Origin: Streptomyces marianii
GTDB lineage: Bacteria; Actinomycetota; Actinomycetes; Streptomycetales; Streptomycetaceae
Direction of reading: 5' to 3'
DNA length: 64,000 bases
Assembly: GCF_005795905.1 (NCBI RefSeq)
Contig: NZ_VAWE01000001.1
Location: 7,505,501 to 7,569,500 of the forward strand
The translations under genes and the position numbers were made by a program. Below, piece by piece: positions 35,222 to 44,151 of the stretch. Position 1 is the stretch's first letter. Each line of letters opens with the position of its first letter. Below the pieces are notes generated by a model. That model saw only the letters and a program-made list of their open reading frames with translations, was not told the origin of the DNA and did no database searches.

Positions 35222-36196
35222 ATGGCTGAAGTTCTCGTCTACGTCGACCACGTGGACGGCGCCGTCCGCAAGCCCACCCTGGAGCTGCTGACGCTGGCCC
35301 GCCGCATCGGCGAGCCGGTCGCCGTCGCGCTCGGCCCCGGCGCCGAGGCCACCGCCCCCGCCCTCGCCGAGCACGGCGCGGTGAGGGTCCTCACCGCCGA
35401 CGCGCCCGAGTTCGCCGACTACCTGGTCGTGCCGAAGGTGGACGCGCTGCAGGCCGCGTACGAGGCGGTGTCCTCCGGCGGTTCCCTGGCCGCGGTGCTG
35501 GTGCCGTCCTCCGCCGAGGGCAAGGAGATCGCGGCCCGTCTGGCGATCCGCCTCGGCTCCGGCATCATCACCGACGCGGTCGACCTGGAGGCCGGCGACG
35601 AGGGTCCGGTCGCCACGCAGTCCGCGTTCGCCGCCGCCTTCACCACCAAGTCCCGCGTCTCCAAGGGCACCCCGGTCATCACGGTGAAGCCGAACTCGGC
35701 TCCCGTGGAGGCCGCCCCGGCCGCCGGCGCCGTCGAGGCGCTGAGCGTCACCTTCGGTGACAAGGCGACCGGCACCAAGGTCGTCTCCCGCACCCCGCGC
35801 GAGTCGACCGGCCGCCCCGAGCTGACCGAGGCCGCGATCGTGGTCTCCGGCGGCCGCGGCGTCAACGGCGCCGAGAACTTCTCGGTGATCGAGGCGCTCG
35901 CCGACTCGCTCGGCGCGGCCGTCGGTGCCTCCCGCGCCGCCGTGGACGCCGGCTGGTACCCGCACTCCAACCAGGTCGGCCAGACCGGCAAGAGCGTCTC
36001 CCCGCAGCTGTACATCGCCTCCGGCATCTCGGGCGCGATCCAGCACCGGGCGGGTATGCAGACCTCGAAGACGATCGTGGCAGTCAACAAGGACTCCGAG
36101 GCCCCGATCTTCGACCTGGTCGACTACGGCGTGGTCGGCGACCTCTTCGAGGTCGTCCCCCAGCTGACCGACGAGATCAAGGCCCGCAAGGGCTGA
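35222..36196 (+). CDS. etfA: Electron transfer flavoprotein alpha subunit
   Basis: The 324-residue FAD-binding subunit begins MAEVLVYVDHVDGAVRK. The C-terminal FAD domain is complete: VVSGGRGVNGAENFSVIEALAD, GWYPHSNQVGQTGKSVSPQLY, ASGISGAIQHRAGM and the final APIFDLVDYGVVGDLFEVVP. It forms a heterodimer with EtfB. AGGAGAGAAG precedes the ATG at 35222. A 16-bp perfect hairpin follows the stop codon, ending the two-gene operon. Confidence 0.97.
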   Translation: MAEVLVYVDHVDGAVRKPTLELLTLARRIGEPVAVALGPGAEATAPALAEHGAVRVLTADAPEFADYLVVPKVDALQAAYEAVSSGGSLAAVLVPSSAEGKEIAARLAIRLGSGIITDAVDLEAGDEGPVATQSAFAAAFTTKSRVSKGTPVITVKPNSAPVEAAPAAGAVEALSVTFGDKATGTKVVSRTPRESTGRPELTEAAIVVSGGRGVNGAENFSVIEALADSLGAAVGASRAAVDAGWYPHSNQVGQTGKSVSPQLYIASGISGAIQHRAGMQTSKTIVAVNKDSEAPIFDLVDYGVVGDLFEVVPQLTDEIKARKG

Positions 36197-36215
36197 GTCG
36201 GGCAGCACGCCCGCA

Positions 36216-36249
36216 CGGGGCCGCGCGGTGACTTCACCGCGCGGCCCCG
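36216..36249 (+). terminator. etfBA terminator
   Basis: CGGGGCCGCGCGGTGA and its exact complement flank two bases, giving a 16-bp stem 20 bp after etfA. Confidence 0.9.
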
Positions 36250-36267
36250 CGGCGTTCCGGGGGACCA

Positions 36268-36331
36268 TTGACGCAGGTCAGTCGCCCCCGATAGCTTCAC
36301 CATACGGATTATTGATTCCGTCAGGCGGAAT
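36268..36331 (+). promoter_or_regulatory. Promoter and operator of the DUF6986 gene
   Basis: TTGACG (36268-36273) and TAGCTT (36292-36297) are spaced 18 bp, a good sigma-70-type promoter. ATTCCG-TCAGG-CGGAAT (36315-36331) is a perfect interrupted palindrome lying around or just after the expected start of transcription, where a repressor would block elongation. It looks like an IclR-type operator (the AllR class comes to mind), which is inference. Confidence 0.65.
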
Positions 36332-36355
36332 GACGTGAGTGTGGAGGGTGCCGAG

Positions 36356-37645
36356 ATGGGCCAGCAGGAGAAGGTGTCGACGAGCCTCGCCGGCGCGGTC
36401 AGCGAGGAGATCAGCACCTCCCTCGCACCGGTGGACGTCGAACTCGCCCGCCGGTACCCGGGAGACCCCGGCACCCGCCAGCCCGTCCACACCGTCTACG
36501 TACCCGGTGACTCCTTCGGTGCCGGAACCATCCGCTCCTGGGGCGACCAGGCGCTCGCCGCGCTGGACGAGCACGCACCGGACGCCTCAACCCTCGCGCG
36601 GGTGCTCGGACTCCCCGACGACCTCGCGGAGCCCGTGTACACCCGGGTACGTGCGAAGCTGGAACGCGAGCCCGTGGAGGACCTGCGGGTCGACTTCGAG
36701 GACGGCTACCACGGCCGCGACGAGGACGCCGACGCCGCCCGTGCCGCCCGGCTGGTCTCCGAGGCGCACGCCCGTGGTGCTTCGGCCCCGTACACGGGAA
36801 TCCGCATGAAGTGCATGGAGGCCGCCGTACGCGACCGCGGGATCCGCACCACCGACGTCTTCCTGACGGGCCTGATGGAGCACGGCGGCCTGCCCGGCGG
36901 ACTCGTCCTCACCCTCCCGAAGGTGACCTACGCGGAGCAGGTCACGGCCTTCGTCAGGCTCCTCGAGGCCTTCGAGAAGGCCCATGGACTCGACGCCGGC
37001 CGCATCGGGTTCGAGATCCAGATCGAGACCAGTCAGGCCATCCTCGCCGCCGACGGCACCGCGACCGTCGCCCGGATGATCGACGCCGCCGAGGGCCGCG
37101 CCACCGGGCTCCACTACGGCACCTTCGACTACAGCGCCTGCCTCGGCGTCAGCGCGGCCCACCAGGCGAGCGACCATCCGGCCGCCGACCACGCCAAGGC
37201 GATCATGCAGGTCGCCGCCGCCGGTACCGGCGTCCGGGTCTCGGACGGCTCCACCAACGTGCTGCCGGTCGGCGGCACCGACCACGTGCACGAGGCCTGG
37301 CGGCTCCACTACGGGCTGACGCGCCGTGCCCTGGCCAGGGCGTACTACCAGGGCTGGGACATGCACCCCGGCCACCTCCCGACCCGCTACGCCGCCGTGT
37401 TCGCGTTCTACCGCGAGGGCATGGAGGCCGCGGCGGCACGCCTCGCCGCGTACGTCGCCCGGACCGAGGGCGACATCATGGACGAGCCCGCCACCGCCAA
37501 GGCGCTCAGTGGCTATCTGCTGCGGGGCCTGGACTGCGGTGCGCTCGACGACGCCGAGGTCGCGCGTCTCACCGGCCTCACCCGGGCCGAGCTCGACGCC
37601 TTCGCCCGGCCGCGCCGCGGCGATCTGACGGCCACCGCGCAGTAG
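36356..37645 (+). CDS. DUF6986 protein, HpcH/citrate-lyase-like TIM barrel
   Basis: The 429-residue protein belongs to the family sometimes labelled aldolase or phosphoenolpyruvate-kinase-like. The HpcH/CitE-like barrel is seen in DLRVDFEDGYHGRDEDADAAR (metal/substrate region), VLTLPKVTYAEQV, IGFEIQIETSQAIL and GLHYGTFDYSACLG. An ester-cleaving or aldol activity on a small dicarboxylate or CoA ester is plausible, but the reaction is not established. The ATG at 36356 has GGAGGG 8 nt upstream; a GTG at 36335 is an alternative. A sigma-70-like promoter and a palindromic operator precede it. Confidence 0.85.
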   Translation: MGQQEKVSTSLAGAVSEEISTSLAPVDVELARRYPGDPGTRQPVHTVYVPGDSFGAGTIRSWGDQALAALDEHAPDASTLARVLGLPDDLAEPVYTRVRAKLEREPVEDLRVDFEDGYHGRDEDADAARAARLVSEAHARGASAPYTGIRMKCMEAAVRDRGIRTTDVFLTGLMEHGGLPGGLVLTLPKVTYAEQVTAFVRLLEAFEKAHGLDAGRIGFEIQIETSQAILAADGTATVARMIDAAEGRATGLHYGTFDYSACLGVSAAHQASDHPAADHAKAIMQVAAAGTGVRVSDGSTNVLPVGGTDHVHEAWRLHYGLTRRALARAYYQGWDMHPGHLPTRYAAVFAFYREGMEAAAARLAAYVARTEGDIMDEPATAKALSGYLLRGLDCGALDDAEVARLTGLTRAELDAFARPRRGDLTATAQ

Positions 37646-37757
37646 TCGCCGGAACGGTCCACGCCGCCCGCAGGGAGGTTCGACGGAAGGAGTCCCGCCG
37701 CACCGGTCGCGACCGGTGCGGCAAGGGCCGGCGTGGCCGGGCCGACCGGACGGACCG

Positions 37758-38792
37758 TCAGACGCCGGGCGGTGGCACCTCGCCCGAGCCCCGGGCCAGG
37801 AGTTCGGTCGTCAGCTGCACGCGCGCCGGTGCCTCGGACACCCCGTCCAGTCGGCGGAACAGCCGCTCGGCGGCGGTACGGCCGAGCGCGGCGGCGTCCT
37901 GGGCGATCACCGTGATGCCCAGCAGATCGGCCAGTTCGATGTCGTCGAAGCCGACGAGGGCGACCGGGGTCTCCCGGCCCGCCAGCAGCCGCACCGCCGT
38001 CACCGTCACCCGGTTGTTGCCCGCGAACAGGGCGGTGACCGGCTCGGGGCCGGAGAGCATCTCCTCCGTCGCCGCGGTCACCCGCGCGGGATCCGTCGAG
38101 CCCAGGGACACCCAACGCTCGTCCACCGGCAGCCCGGCGTCCTCCATCGCCGCCCGGTAGCCCCGCAGCCGTTCCACGGCGGTGTGGATACGCGGCTGGT
38201 CGCCGATGAACCCGATCCTCCGGTGCCCGTGCGCGATCAGGTGCGCGACGCCGTCCCGGGCGCCGCCGAAGCTGTCGGAGAGCACGACGTCCGCGTCGAT
38301 CCGGCCGGCGGGCCGGTCCACGAACACCGTCGCCACGCCCGCCTTGATCTCGGGCTCAAGGTAGCGGTGGTCGTGACCCGCGGGGATGACGATCAGACCG
38401 TCCACCCGGCGGGCGCACAGTGCGAGTACCAACTCCTGTTCCCGGTCGGGGTCCTCCGCGCTGGAGCCGTTGATCAGCAGTGCCCCGTGCGCCCGGGCGA
38501 CCTCCTCCACGGCCCGGCTCAACGGCCCGTAGAACGGGTCGGCCAGATCCTCCAAGACCAGCCCGATCGAAGCGGTACGGCCCTTGCGCAGCACGCGCGC
38601 GCTGTCGTTGCGACGGAATCCCAGTGCCTCGATGGCCTCCTGCACCCGGCGTTCGGTGTCCGGGGTGACGCCCGGCTCGCCGTTCACCACGCGCGAGACC
38701 GTCTTCAGCCCGACTCCGGCTCGCGCGGCCACGTCCTTCATGGTGGGCCGGTTGCCGTAACGGGTGTCGGTGCGGCGGGCGAACTCGGCCAC
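37758..38792 (-). CDS. LacI-family transcriptional repressor
   Basis: About 344 residues. The HTH and hinge read TMKDVAARAGVGLKTVSRVVNG, followed by TERRVQEAIEALGFRRNDSARVLR. The periplasmic-binding-like sensor domain follows, with SIGLVLEDLADPFYGPL and TALFAGNNRVTVTAVRLL. A GTG at 38792 with AGGA upstream gives a 17-residue extension (FARRTDTRYGNRP) before the HTH, a feature of some actinobacterial LacI proteins. It is divergent from the ROK kinase gene, and a GACAAC/GTTGTC operator lies between them, so it probably represses both. The inducer is presumably a sugar. Confidence 0.94.
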   Translation of the reverse strand: MAEFARRTDTRYGNRPTMKDVAARAGVGLKTVSRVVNGEPGVTPDTERRVQEAIEALGFRRNDSARVLRKGRTASIGLVLEDLADPFYGPLSRAVEEVARAHGALLINGSSAEDPDREQELVLALCARRVDGLIVIPAGHDHRYLEPEIKAGVATVFVDRPAGRIDADVVLSDSFGGARDGVAHLIAHGHRRIGFIGDQPRIHTAVERLRGYRAAMEDAGLPVDERWVSLGSTDPARVTAATEEMLSGPEPVTALFAGNNRVTVTAVRLLAGRETPVALVGFDDIELADLLGITVIAQDAAALGRTAAERLFRRLDGVSEAPARVQLTTELLARGSGEVPPPGV

Positions 38793-38900
38793 GATGTCGC
38801 TGTCCTGTCGTCGTCGGGAGTGCCCGTCCGGGCACCTGGCGGATACCGCGTGCGCCCGGTTCGGGGCTGTGCGAGGGTGTGGCGTCGAGCATAGGCCCTG

Positions 38901-38912
38901 GACAACGTTGTC
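38901..38912. promoter_or_regulatory. LacI-type operator between divergent LacI and ROK genes
   Basis: GACAACGTTGTC is a perfect 12-bp palindrome with the central CG pair typical of LacI operators, flanked by CCCTG and AGGGG. It lies 108 bp upstream of the LacI start and 58 bp upstream of the ROK start. Confidence 0.75.
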
Positions 38913-38970
38913 AGGGGAATGGAGACTGGTCGGAGAAGCAGCTGGTCCGTCCCCGGGAGATCGCACACCG

Positions 38971-39930
38971 ATGCATAACGACCTCGTCGCCGCGCTCGAC
39001 ATCGGCGGTACCAAGATCGCCGGCGCGCTGGTGGACGGCAGCGGCCGGATCCTCCTACGGGCGCAGCGTCCGACGCCGGCGCGCGAGGACGGCGAGACGG
39101 TGATGTGTGCGGTCGCGTCGGTACTGGGCGAGCTCTGCGCCTCGCCGATCTGGCTGCACGTCAACGCGGTGGGCATCGGCAGCGCGGGTCCGGTGAACGC
39201 GTCAGCGGGCACGGTCAGCCCGGTCAACGTCCCCGGCTGGCGAGGGTTTCCGCTGGTGGACCGGGTGCGTGCGGCCACCGGCGGGCTGCCGGTGGAACTG
39301 GTCGGCGACGGTGTCGCCATGACCGCGGCCGAGCACTGGCAGGGCGCGGCCCGCGGATACGACAACGCCCTGTGCATGGTGGTCTCCACCGGCGTCGGCG
39401 GCGGCCTCGTGCTCGGCGGCAGGCTGTACCCGGGGCCGACCGGGAACGCCGGTCACATCGGCCACATCAGCGTGGACCTCGACGGCGACCTCTGCCCGTG
39501 CGGGGCGCGCGGCTGTGTGGAACGGATCGCGAGCGGCCCGAACATCGCCCGCCGGGCCCTCGAGGGCGGCTGGCGTCCCGGCCCGGACGGGGACTCCTCG
39601 GCGGCCGCCGTCGCCGCGTCCGCCGCCGCGGGCGATCCGGTCGCGATCGCCTCCTTCGAGCGGGCCGCTCAGGCCCTGGCCGCCGGAATCGCCGCCACCG
39701 CCACACTCGTCGAGATCGGTATCGCCGTGGTGGGCGGGGGAGTGGCGGGCGCGGGAGAGGTTCTCTTCACCCCCCTTCGCAGCGCGCTGCGCGACTACGC
39801 CACCCTCTCCTTCGTCAAGGACCTCGTCGTGGCGCCGGCCCTGACGGGCACCGACGCCGGTCTCCTCGGTGCTGCCGCCGCGGTCTGGCCCGGCCCGCGC
39901 GGCCAGGCGGAGGCGACGGCGGCGGGCTGA
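38971..39930 (+). CDS. ROK-family sugar kinase
   Basis: The 319-residue ROK kinase has the ATP phosphate-1 loop ALDIGGTKIAGALVD, the hexose-binding segment VPGWRGFPLVDR with ELVGDGVAMTAAEHW, STGVGGGLVLGG, and the zinc motif LCPCGARGCVERIASG. No DNA-binding domain is present, so it is an enzyme rather than a repressor. It probably phosphorylates glucose or a related hexose or amino sugar. Expression is likely controlled by the divergent LacI protein through the palindrome at 38901. No transporter is adjacent. Confidence 0.92.
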   Translation: MHNDLVAALDIGGTKIAGALVDGSGRILLRAQRPTPAREDGETVMCAVASVLGELCASPIWLHVNAVGIGSAGPVNASAGTVSPVNVPGWRGFPLVDRVRAATGGLPVELVGDGVAMTAAEHWQGAARGYDNALCMVVSTGVGGGLVLGGRLYPGPTGNAGHIGHISVDLDGDLCPCGARGCVERIASGPNIARRALEGGWRPGPDGDSSAAAVAASAAAGDPVAIASFERAAQALAAGIAATATLVEIGIAVVGGGVAGAGEVLFTPLRSALRDYATLSFVKDLVVAPALTGTDAGLLGAAAAVWPGPRGQAEATAAG

Positions 39931-40230
39931 GGACCGGGGCGGCGACGACGCCTGGTGCGGGAGCCGGGCGCTCCGGCGGGCGAACTCCGCCCCTGCGCCG
40001 AACCGCGGTCCGCGGGCCGGGGGGTTCGGCGCCCGCGTCCCAGGCACCGCGGTCCCCGGGCGAACCACGTTCCGGCGGAGGCCCACCGCCGCCGGGTGTG
40101 AACCACCGCCGTACGGCGGCGAGGTGGCTCCGGGAGTCCGGCGGGCATGCCGCGCTGCCCGGCGGTGAGGCGTGCGAGGCGGCGTCCGGTACCGGGGATG
40201 CGTCATCCGGTGACGCACCGGTCCGGCGGG
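39931..40230. other. Intergenic stretch after the ROK kinase
   Basis: No gene is supported. A roughly 19-bp word beginning GTCCGGCGGGCATGCC appears twice (near 40138 and 40221), the second copy running into the terminator hairpin. Confidence 0.45.
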
Positions 40231-40281
40231 CATGCCGCGGTTCTGTGCCGGAGGAACGCTCCGGTACAGCGCCGCGGCATG
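40231..40281. terminator. Bidirectional terminator, ROK kinase / DUF4394
   Basis: CATGCCGCGG pairs with CCGCGGCATG as the outer stem, and CTGT/CCGGA with TCCGG/ACAG extends it inward past a small internal mismatch. It lies 18 bp past the leftward DUF4394 stop and 300 bp past the rightward kinase stop. Confidence 0.7.
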
Positions 40282-40299
40282 TGCCCGGGTCGTGCCGGA

Positions 40300-41139
40300 T
40301 CAGTTGCCGTCGCCCTGGTCCTGGGTCAGGGGCACCGCGATGTCGACCACCTGGACCGGGAACGCCTGGCCGACCCTCGTGGCCTCACCGGTCAGCAGAT
40401 CGACCCGGTAGAAGCCGGTGGTGCCGCCGTTGGTATGGAGCGAGGCGAAGCCCTGGTTCGTGGCCTCGGCCGAGGAGTAGATGTCGAATCCGGCCGGAAG
40501 GCCGGCGTCCACCCCCAGATCACCGGTGGACTCGAGGACGCCGGTGTTCGCCGGGGACACGACGCCGATCTGGTCGCCGTTCGCGTCGATGACGAACAGC
40601 GTGGTGTCGGTGGCCGGGGCCATGTCGTTGTTCGTGTAGGCCGCGCCGGCCACCCCGAGGAGCGTGAGGTCGGTGTCCACCTCGGTGTTGCCGTCCTCGA
40701 CGTGGTGGCGGAGGTTCTGGCCGGTGTTGCTGACGATCCGCAGCCGGTTGGCGGAGGCGCTGAAGTCCACGCCGAAGTGGGTGCCCTCCAGCGGGGCCTC
40801 CAGCCGGTGGAGCAGGGTGGCCGCTGCGGTCTGCTCATCGATGGTGTACACGCCGCCGGCGTTGCCGACGCCGTACAGCTGGCCGTCCTGCGCCCGGTAG
40901 TCGATGCCGACCAGCGTCGTGTCCTCCTGCAGTCCGGTGACCGCGCCGATCTCCTTGACGTCCTGCGGACGGTTGGCACGGAACTGCACGAGCCTCTGGT
41001 CGCTGGTCAGACCCGTAACGGCCAGACTCTTGCTGCCGCCGCCGTTCTCGTTGCCTCCGTCTTCCATGCCGACGGCGGCCGCCGGCGCGGCTGTGGCGAT
41101 CGAGGCCGCGAGGGCAAGAGCGATTGCTGCTGCACGCAT
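40300..41139 (-). CDS. Secreted DUF4394 protein
   Basis: The 279-residue protein has a Sec signal peptide (MRAAAIALALAASIATAAPAA, cleavage near AVG). The rest is a DUF4394 beta-propeller-like domain with repeated GIDYRAQDGQLYGVGN, YTIDEQTAAATLL and GVDFSASANRLRIVSN, the DUF4394 hallmark. Asn and Asp are frequent in the turns. It should be exported to the cell surface or medium; its role is unknown. It ends against a shared terminator. Confidence 0.9.
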   Translation of the reverse strand: MRAAAIALALAASIATAAPAAAVGMEDGGNENGGGSKSLAVTGLTSDQRLVQFRANRPQDVKEIGAVTGLQEDTTLVGIDYRAQDGQLYGVGNAGGVYTIDEQTAAATLLHRLEAPLEGTHFGVDFSASANRLRIVSNTGQNLRHHVEDGNTEVDTDLTLLGVAGAAYTNNDMAPATDTTLFVIDANGDQIGVVSPANTGVLESTGDLGVDAGLPAGFDIYSSAEATNQGFASLHTNGGTTGFYRVDLLTGEATRVGQAFPVQVVDIAVPLTQDQGDGN

Positions 41140-41680
41140 ATGATCTCCGAGCTCACTTCGGACGCCCCCATCCGATGAGGCGTCAACACGCCGACGATAT
41201 GCATGTAAATCACCGGATAGCTCCCTGAACAGACCCATAGGACGTCGCCCGCTGCTCCGACCGAGGGAACGCGATCACCGGCGTGTCGGGCCCTCGCCGG
41301 GAGTGGCGAGGACGGGCGTCGCGCAGGCCCGCCAGAGGCGTCCGCCGGTGGAGTGACCCGCCGGCCGGTGTTCAGCCGCCTCCCGAGAGAAGGGCCGGTC
41401 GGCGTCCGGAGCCGCACGAAACGCCGACGCCGTGGCCGGCTGGGCGGCGATCACCGCGCCGGCGCCCTTCGGCGTTTCGTTCGGCGTGGAGGTGAGGCGT
41501 CCGGACGTCCTCCCGTGCTCACGCGAAGGCGCGCACGGTCACCGCGGCACGTGGTGGAGCAGCGGGCGCCGCTTGAGCGCGGATACGCCCCCGCGCCGCG
41601 CCGAAATGCCCCGTGCGGGGGTTTCCCGGACCCCGACCTGCGGCATCAGGGTCATGGGCACGACAGAAGGGGGTGCGCGC
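41140..41680. other. Divergent intergenic region, DUF4394 / amidase
   Basis: No gene is supported in this 540-bp gap. An 11-bp inverted repeat ACGAAACGCCG (41416-41426) / CGGCGTTTCGT (41470-41480) is present with a 43-nt spacer. A/T-richer sequence near 41195-41225 probably holds the DUF4394 promoter. Confidence 0.45.
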
Positions 41681-42610
41681 ATGGCCTGGTACCCAGGCGC
41701 CACCAAGTACGAGCTACAGCCCGAGTCGGACGGTCAGCCGGCCATCCGGCCCACCCAGTTCATCCTGCACAGCATCGCCGCGCCGTGGACCGCCCGACGG
41801 CTCTACGAGTACTGGAAGTCCACCAACCTCGAGTCCCATTTCGGTCTCGGCTACGAGGGTGACCTGGGCCAGTACATCGGCACCGAGACCCGCGCCGACG
41901 CCAATGCCGGCGCGAACCGGCGCCCGGACGGAACCGGGGCCGTCAGCATCGAGACCGCGTCGAACACCAAGTCGTCGGACCCGTGGACCGATGCTCAGGT
42001 CGAGCAGCTGGTCCGGCTCGGGGTGTGGCTGCATCAGCGGCACGACATCCCGCTCCGTGTCTGCCGCAGCCACGACGACCCCGGCTACGGCTACCACCGT
42101 CTGCACTCCGCCTGGGCGGTGTCCGGCACCGCCTGCCCGGGGGACGCCCGGGTGCGCCAGTTCGAGAACGTCGTCTTCCCCGGAATCGTCGCCCGCGCGA
42201 CCGGACAGAGCCCGCCCCAGGAGGCCCCCGACATGCCGTCCATGCTGAACGAGTCCAACTCCGTGGACGTCGCGCTCCGTTCCGGTGTCTGGACGGGCCT
42301 GGCCTTCACGGACGCCGTCCTGCACTCGGGGCCCCGGCGCCACTCGACCCTGGTCCATCTGCTGTTCGCCGACGACACCCACAAGGAGGCGCGCATAGAG
42401 GGCCGGTTCTACCTGACCGACACCGCGGGCCGAAACCCGTCCGCGTACCTCACCGTCACCGGAAAGGGACCCGGCGGCCACCAGTTCCAGTGCGCCGCGG
42501 ACGTGCCCAAGGGCCGCCATCTGCGGTTCGAGGTCCGGGCGACCACACCGGACGGGGCGTCGGTGCGACTGCTCCACCGCGTCGTCTCGGGGCCGTACTG
42601 GGCCCTGTGA
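41681..42610 (+). CDS. PGRP/amidase_2-type N-acetylmuramoyl-L-alanine amidase-like protein
   Basis: About 309 residues. The first 175 form an amidase_2/PGRP fold: TQFILHSIAAPW with the first zinc His, SHFGLGYEGDLGQYI, GAVSIETASN, RVCRSHDDPGYGYH and SGTACPGDARVRQFE, where the late His and Cys complete the zinc site. The C-terminal 120 residues are a beta-rich domain of unknown type (VDVALRSGVWTGLAFTDAV onward), perhaps cell-wall binding. There is no signal peptide, so the protein resembles phage endolysins or cytoplasmically released amidases. AGGGGG precedes the ATG at 41681. Confidence 0.87.
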   Translation: MAWYPGATKYELQPESDGQPAIRPTQFILHSIAAPWTARRLYEYWKSTNLESHFGLGYEGDLGQYIGTETRADANAGANRRPDGTGAVSIETASNTKSSDPWTDAQVEQLVRLGVWLHQRHDIPLRVCRSHDDPGYGYHRLHSAWAVSGTACPGDARVRQFENVVFPGIVARATGQSPPQEAPDMPSMLNESNSVDVALRSGVWTGLAFTDAVLHSGPRRHSTLVHLLFADDTHKEARIEGRFYLTDTAGRNPSAYLTVTGKGPGGHQFQCAADVPKGRHLRFEVRATTPDGASVRLLHRVVSGPYWAL

Positions 42611-42631
42611 CCCCGGGCGCGGGCGACGGGC

Positions 42632-42805
42632 TCAGCGGGACTCGGCCCCCTGCCGCGGGATCACGACGAGGAACGCGTCCGTGTCCAGATCCATGACCAC
42701 CTCCGCCGGGACGCCCTCGTCCCGGCGCGCCCGTGCGAACTCCTCTGCCGGCCGGCTCCCTCGCGGGCCACCGGCGGGAAACGTCTCCAGCACCGTTCGG
42801 CGCAT
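42632..42805 (-). CDS. Small conserved hypothetical protein
   Basis: The 57-residue protein starts MRRTVLETFPAGGPRGSRP and ends with VPAEVVMDLDTDAFLVVIP. I do not recognise a named family, but the even composition and position between two genes support coding. A possible function is unknown. The ATG at 42805 gives the compact form; upstream in-frame codons look noncoding. Confidence 0.55.
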   Translation of the reverse strand: MRRTVLETFPAGGPRGSRPAEEFARARRDEGVPAEVVMDLDTDAFLVVIPRQGAESR

Positions 42806-42959
42806 CCCGCACCCCCTTGCTCGTCCGCGATCCCCAACGAAGCTCCGTCCGGATGTGTTACGGCCCGGGCCCGCGCGGCGGGCGCGACGCCTCCGGAGTG
42901 ACGTTTCCGTGGCAGGGTGTTGCGGGCAGTCCACAGGGGGCTACGGAGGAGGGGGAACC

Positions 42960-43991
42960 GTGATCGTCTGGATCAACGGTGCGTTCAGCGCGGGCAAGAC
43001 GACCACTGCTCGCGAGCTGATCGATCTGATCCCGAACAGCACGTTGTACGACCCCGAGGTGATCGGCGTGGCGATGCGGGCCCTGCTGCCGCAGAAACGA
43101 CTCGCCGAAGTGACGGACCACCAGGACCTGCCCATCTGGCGCCGGCTGGTCGTGGACACCGCGGCCGCGCTGCTCGCCGAGGTCGGCGGGGTGCTGGTGG
43201 TTCCGATGACCCTGCTGCGGCAGGAGTACCGCGACGAGATCTTCGGCGGTCTCGCCGCGCGCCGGATCCCGGTCCGGCATGTGCTGCTCCGCCCGGACGA
43301 AACGATCCTGCGCTCGCGGATCGCCGCCCGCGAGGAGCCGTGCGCTCCCGGGGAACGCCCGGGGGAGGACGACGCGTACGACCACATCGAGCGCTACCGC
43401 GCCGCCGTCGGCTGGCTGAGCGCCGACGCCCACGCCGTCGACAACTCGTGCCTCACGCCGAGGGAGACCGCGGCGACGGTCGCCGAGGCCGTACGCTCCG
43501 GCGCGGCCGGGGTCAGCGACATCGTGCAGACGGCGGAACCCACGGCCGAGACCCTCGCCGCCGGAGTCCTGCTCTTCGACGAACAGGACCGGGTGCTCCT
43601 CGTCGACCCCACCTACAAACCCGGCTGGGAGTTCCCCGGCGGGGTCGTCGAGGCGGGCGAGGCCCCGGCACGCGCGGGGATCCGGGAGGTCGCCGAGGAG
43701 ATAGGGATCGAGCTCGGCGCCGTGCCGCGGCTGCTCGTCGTCGACTGGGAGCCGCCCCGGCCACCCGGGTACGGAGGGCTCCGGCTGCTCTTCGACGGAG
43801 GGCGGCTCACCGGCGACGACGCGGCCGAGCGGGTCAGCCTGCCCGGGGCCGAACTGAGGGACTGGCGCTTCGCGTCGGAGGAGGAGGCCGCGGGGATGCT
43901 GCCCCCGGTCCGCTACGAGCGGCTGCGCTGGGCTCTGCGGGCCCGGGAACGCGGCACGGTGCTGAACCTGGAGGCAGGCGTGCCCGTCTGA
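42960..43991 (+). CDS. P-loop kinase-NUDIX hydrolase fusion
   Basis: The 343-residue fusion has an N-terminal P-loop domain (residues 1-180) with Walker A NGAFSAGKTTTAREL, an Asp/Arg-rich lid region, and a likely Walker B VGGVLVVPMTL. The second domain (about 195-330) is a NUDIX hydrolase whose box GGVVEAGEAPARAGIREVAEEIGI is complete. The first part resembles AAA/shikimate-kinase-like ATPases of the TmrB/chloramphenicol phosphotransferase type; the second hydrolyses nucleoside-diphosphate-linked compounds. The combination suggests a kinase and a house-cleaning hydrolase on one substrate family. A GTG at 42960 with GGAGGAGG upstream is a strong start. Confidence 0.9.
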   Translation: MIVWINGAFSAGKTTTARELIDLIPNSTLYDPEVIGVAMRALLPQKRLAEVTDHQDLPIWRRLVVDTAAALLAEVGGVLVVPMTLLRQEYRDEIFGGLAARRIPVRHVLLRPDETILRSRIAAREEPCAPGERPGEDDAYDHIERYRAAVGWLSADAHAVDNSCLTPRETAATVAEAVRSGAAGVSDIVQTAEPTAETLAAGVLLFDEQDRVLLVDPTYKPGWEFPGGVVEAGEAPARAGIREVAEEIGIELGAVPRLLVVDWEPPRPPGYGGLRLLFDGGRLTGDDAAERVSLPGAELRDWRFASEEEAAGMLPPVRYERLRWALRARERGTVLNLEAGVPV

Positions 43992-44151
43992 CGAGTACGA
44001 GGCGCGAGCGTCCGGCGCCGTCCGGTGCGTCGAGCCGGTCGGCCGGCACGACGCACGTCCACCGGGCGGCCCGGCTCACGGCACGTGAGCGGGCAGGCTC
44101 ACGCCCGGAAACGGCCCGTGCCGACGCCGGCCGGCACCGTCCCGCGTCGCG

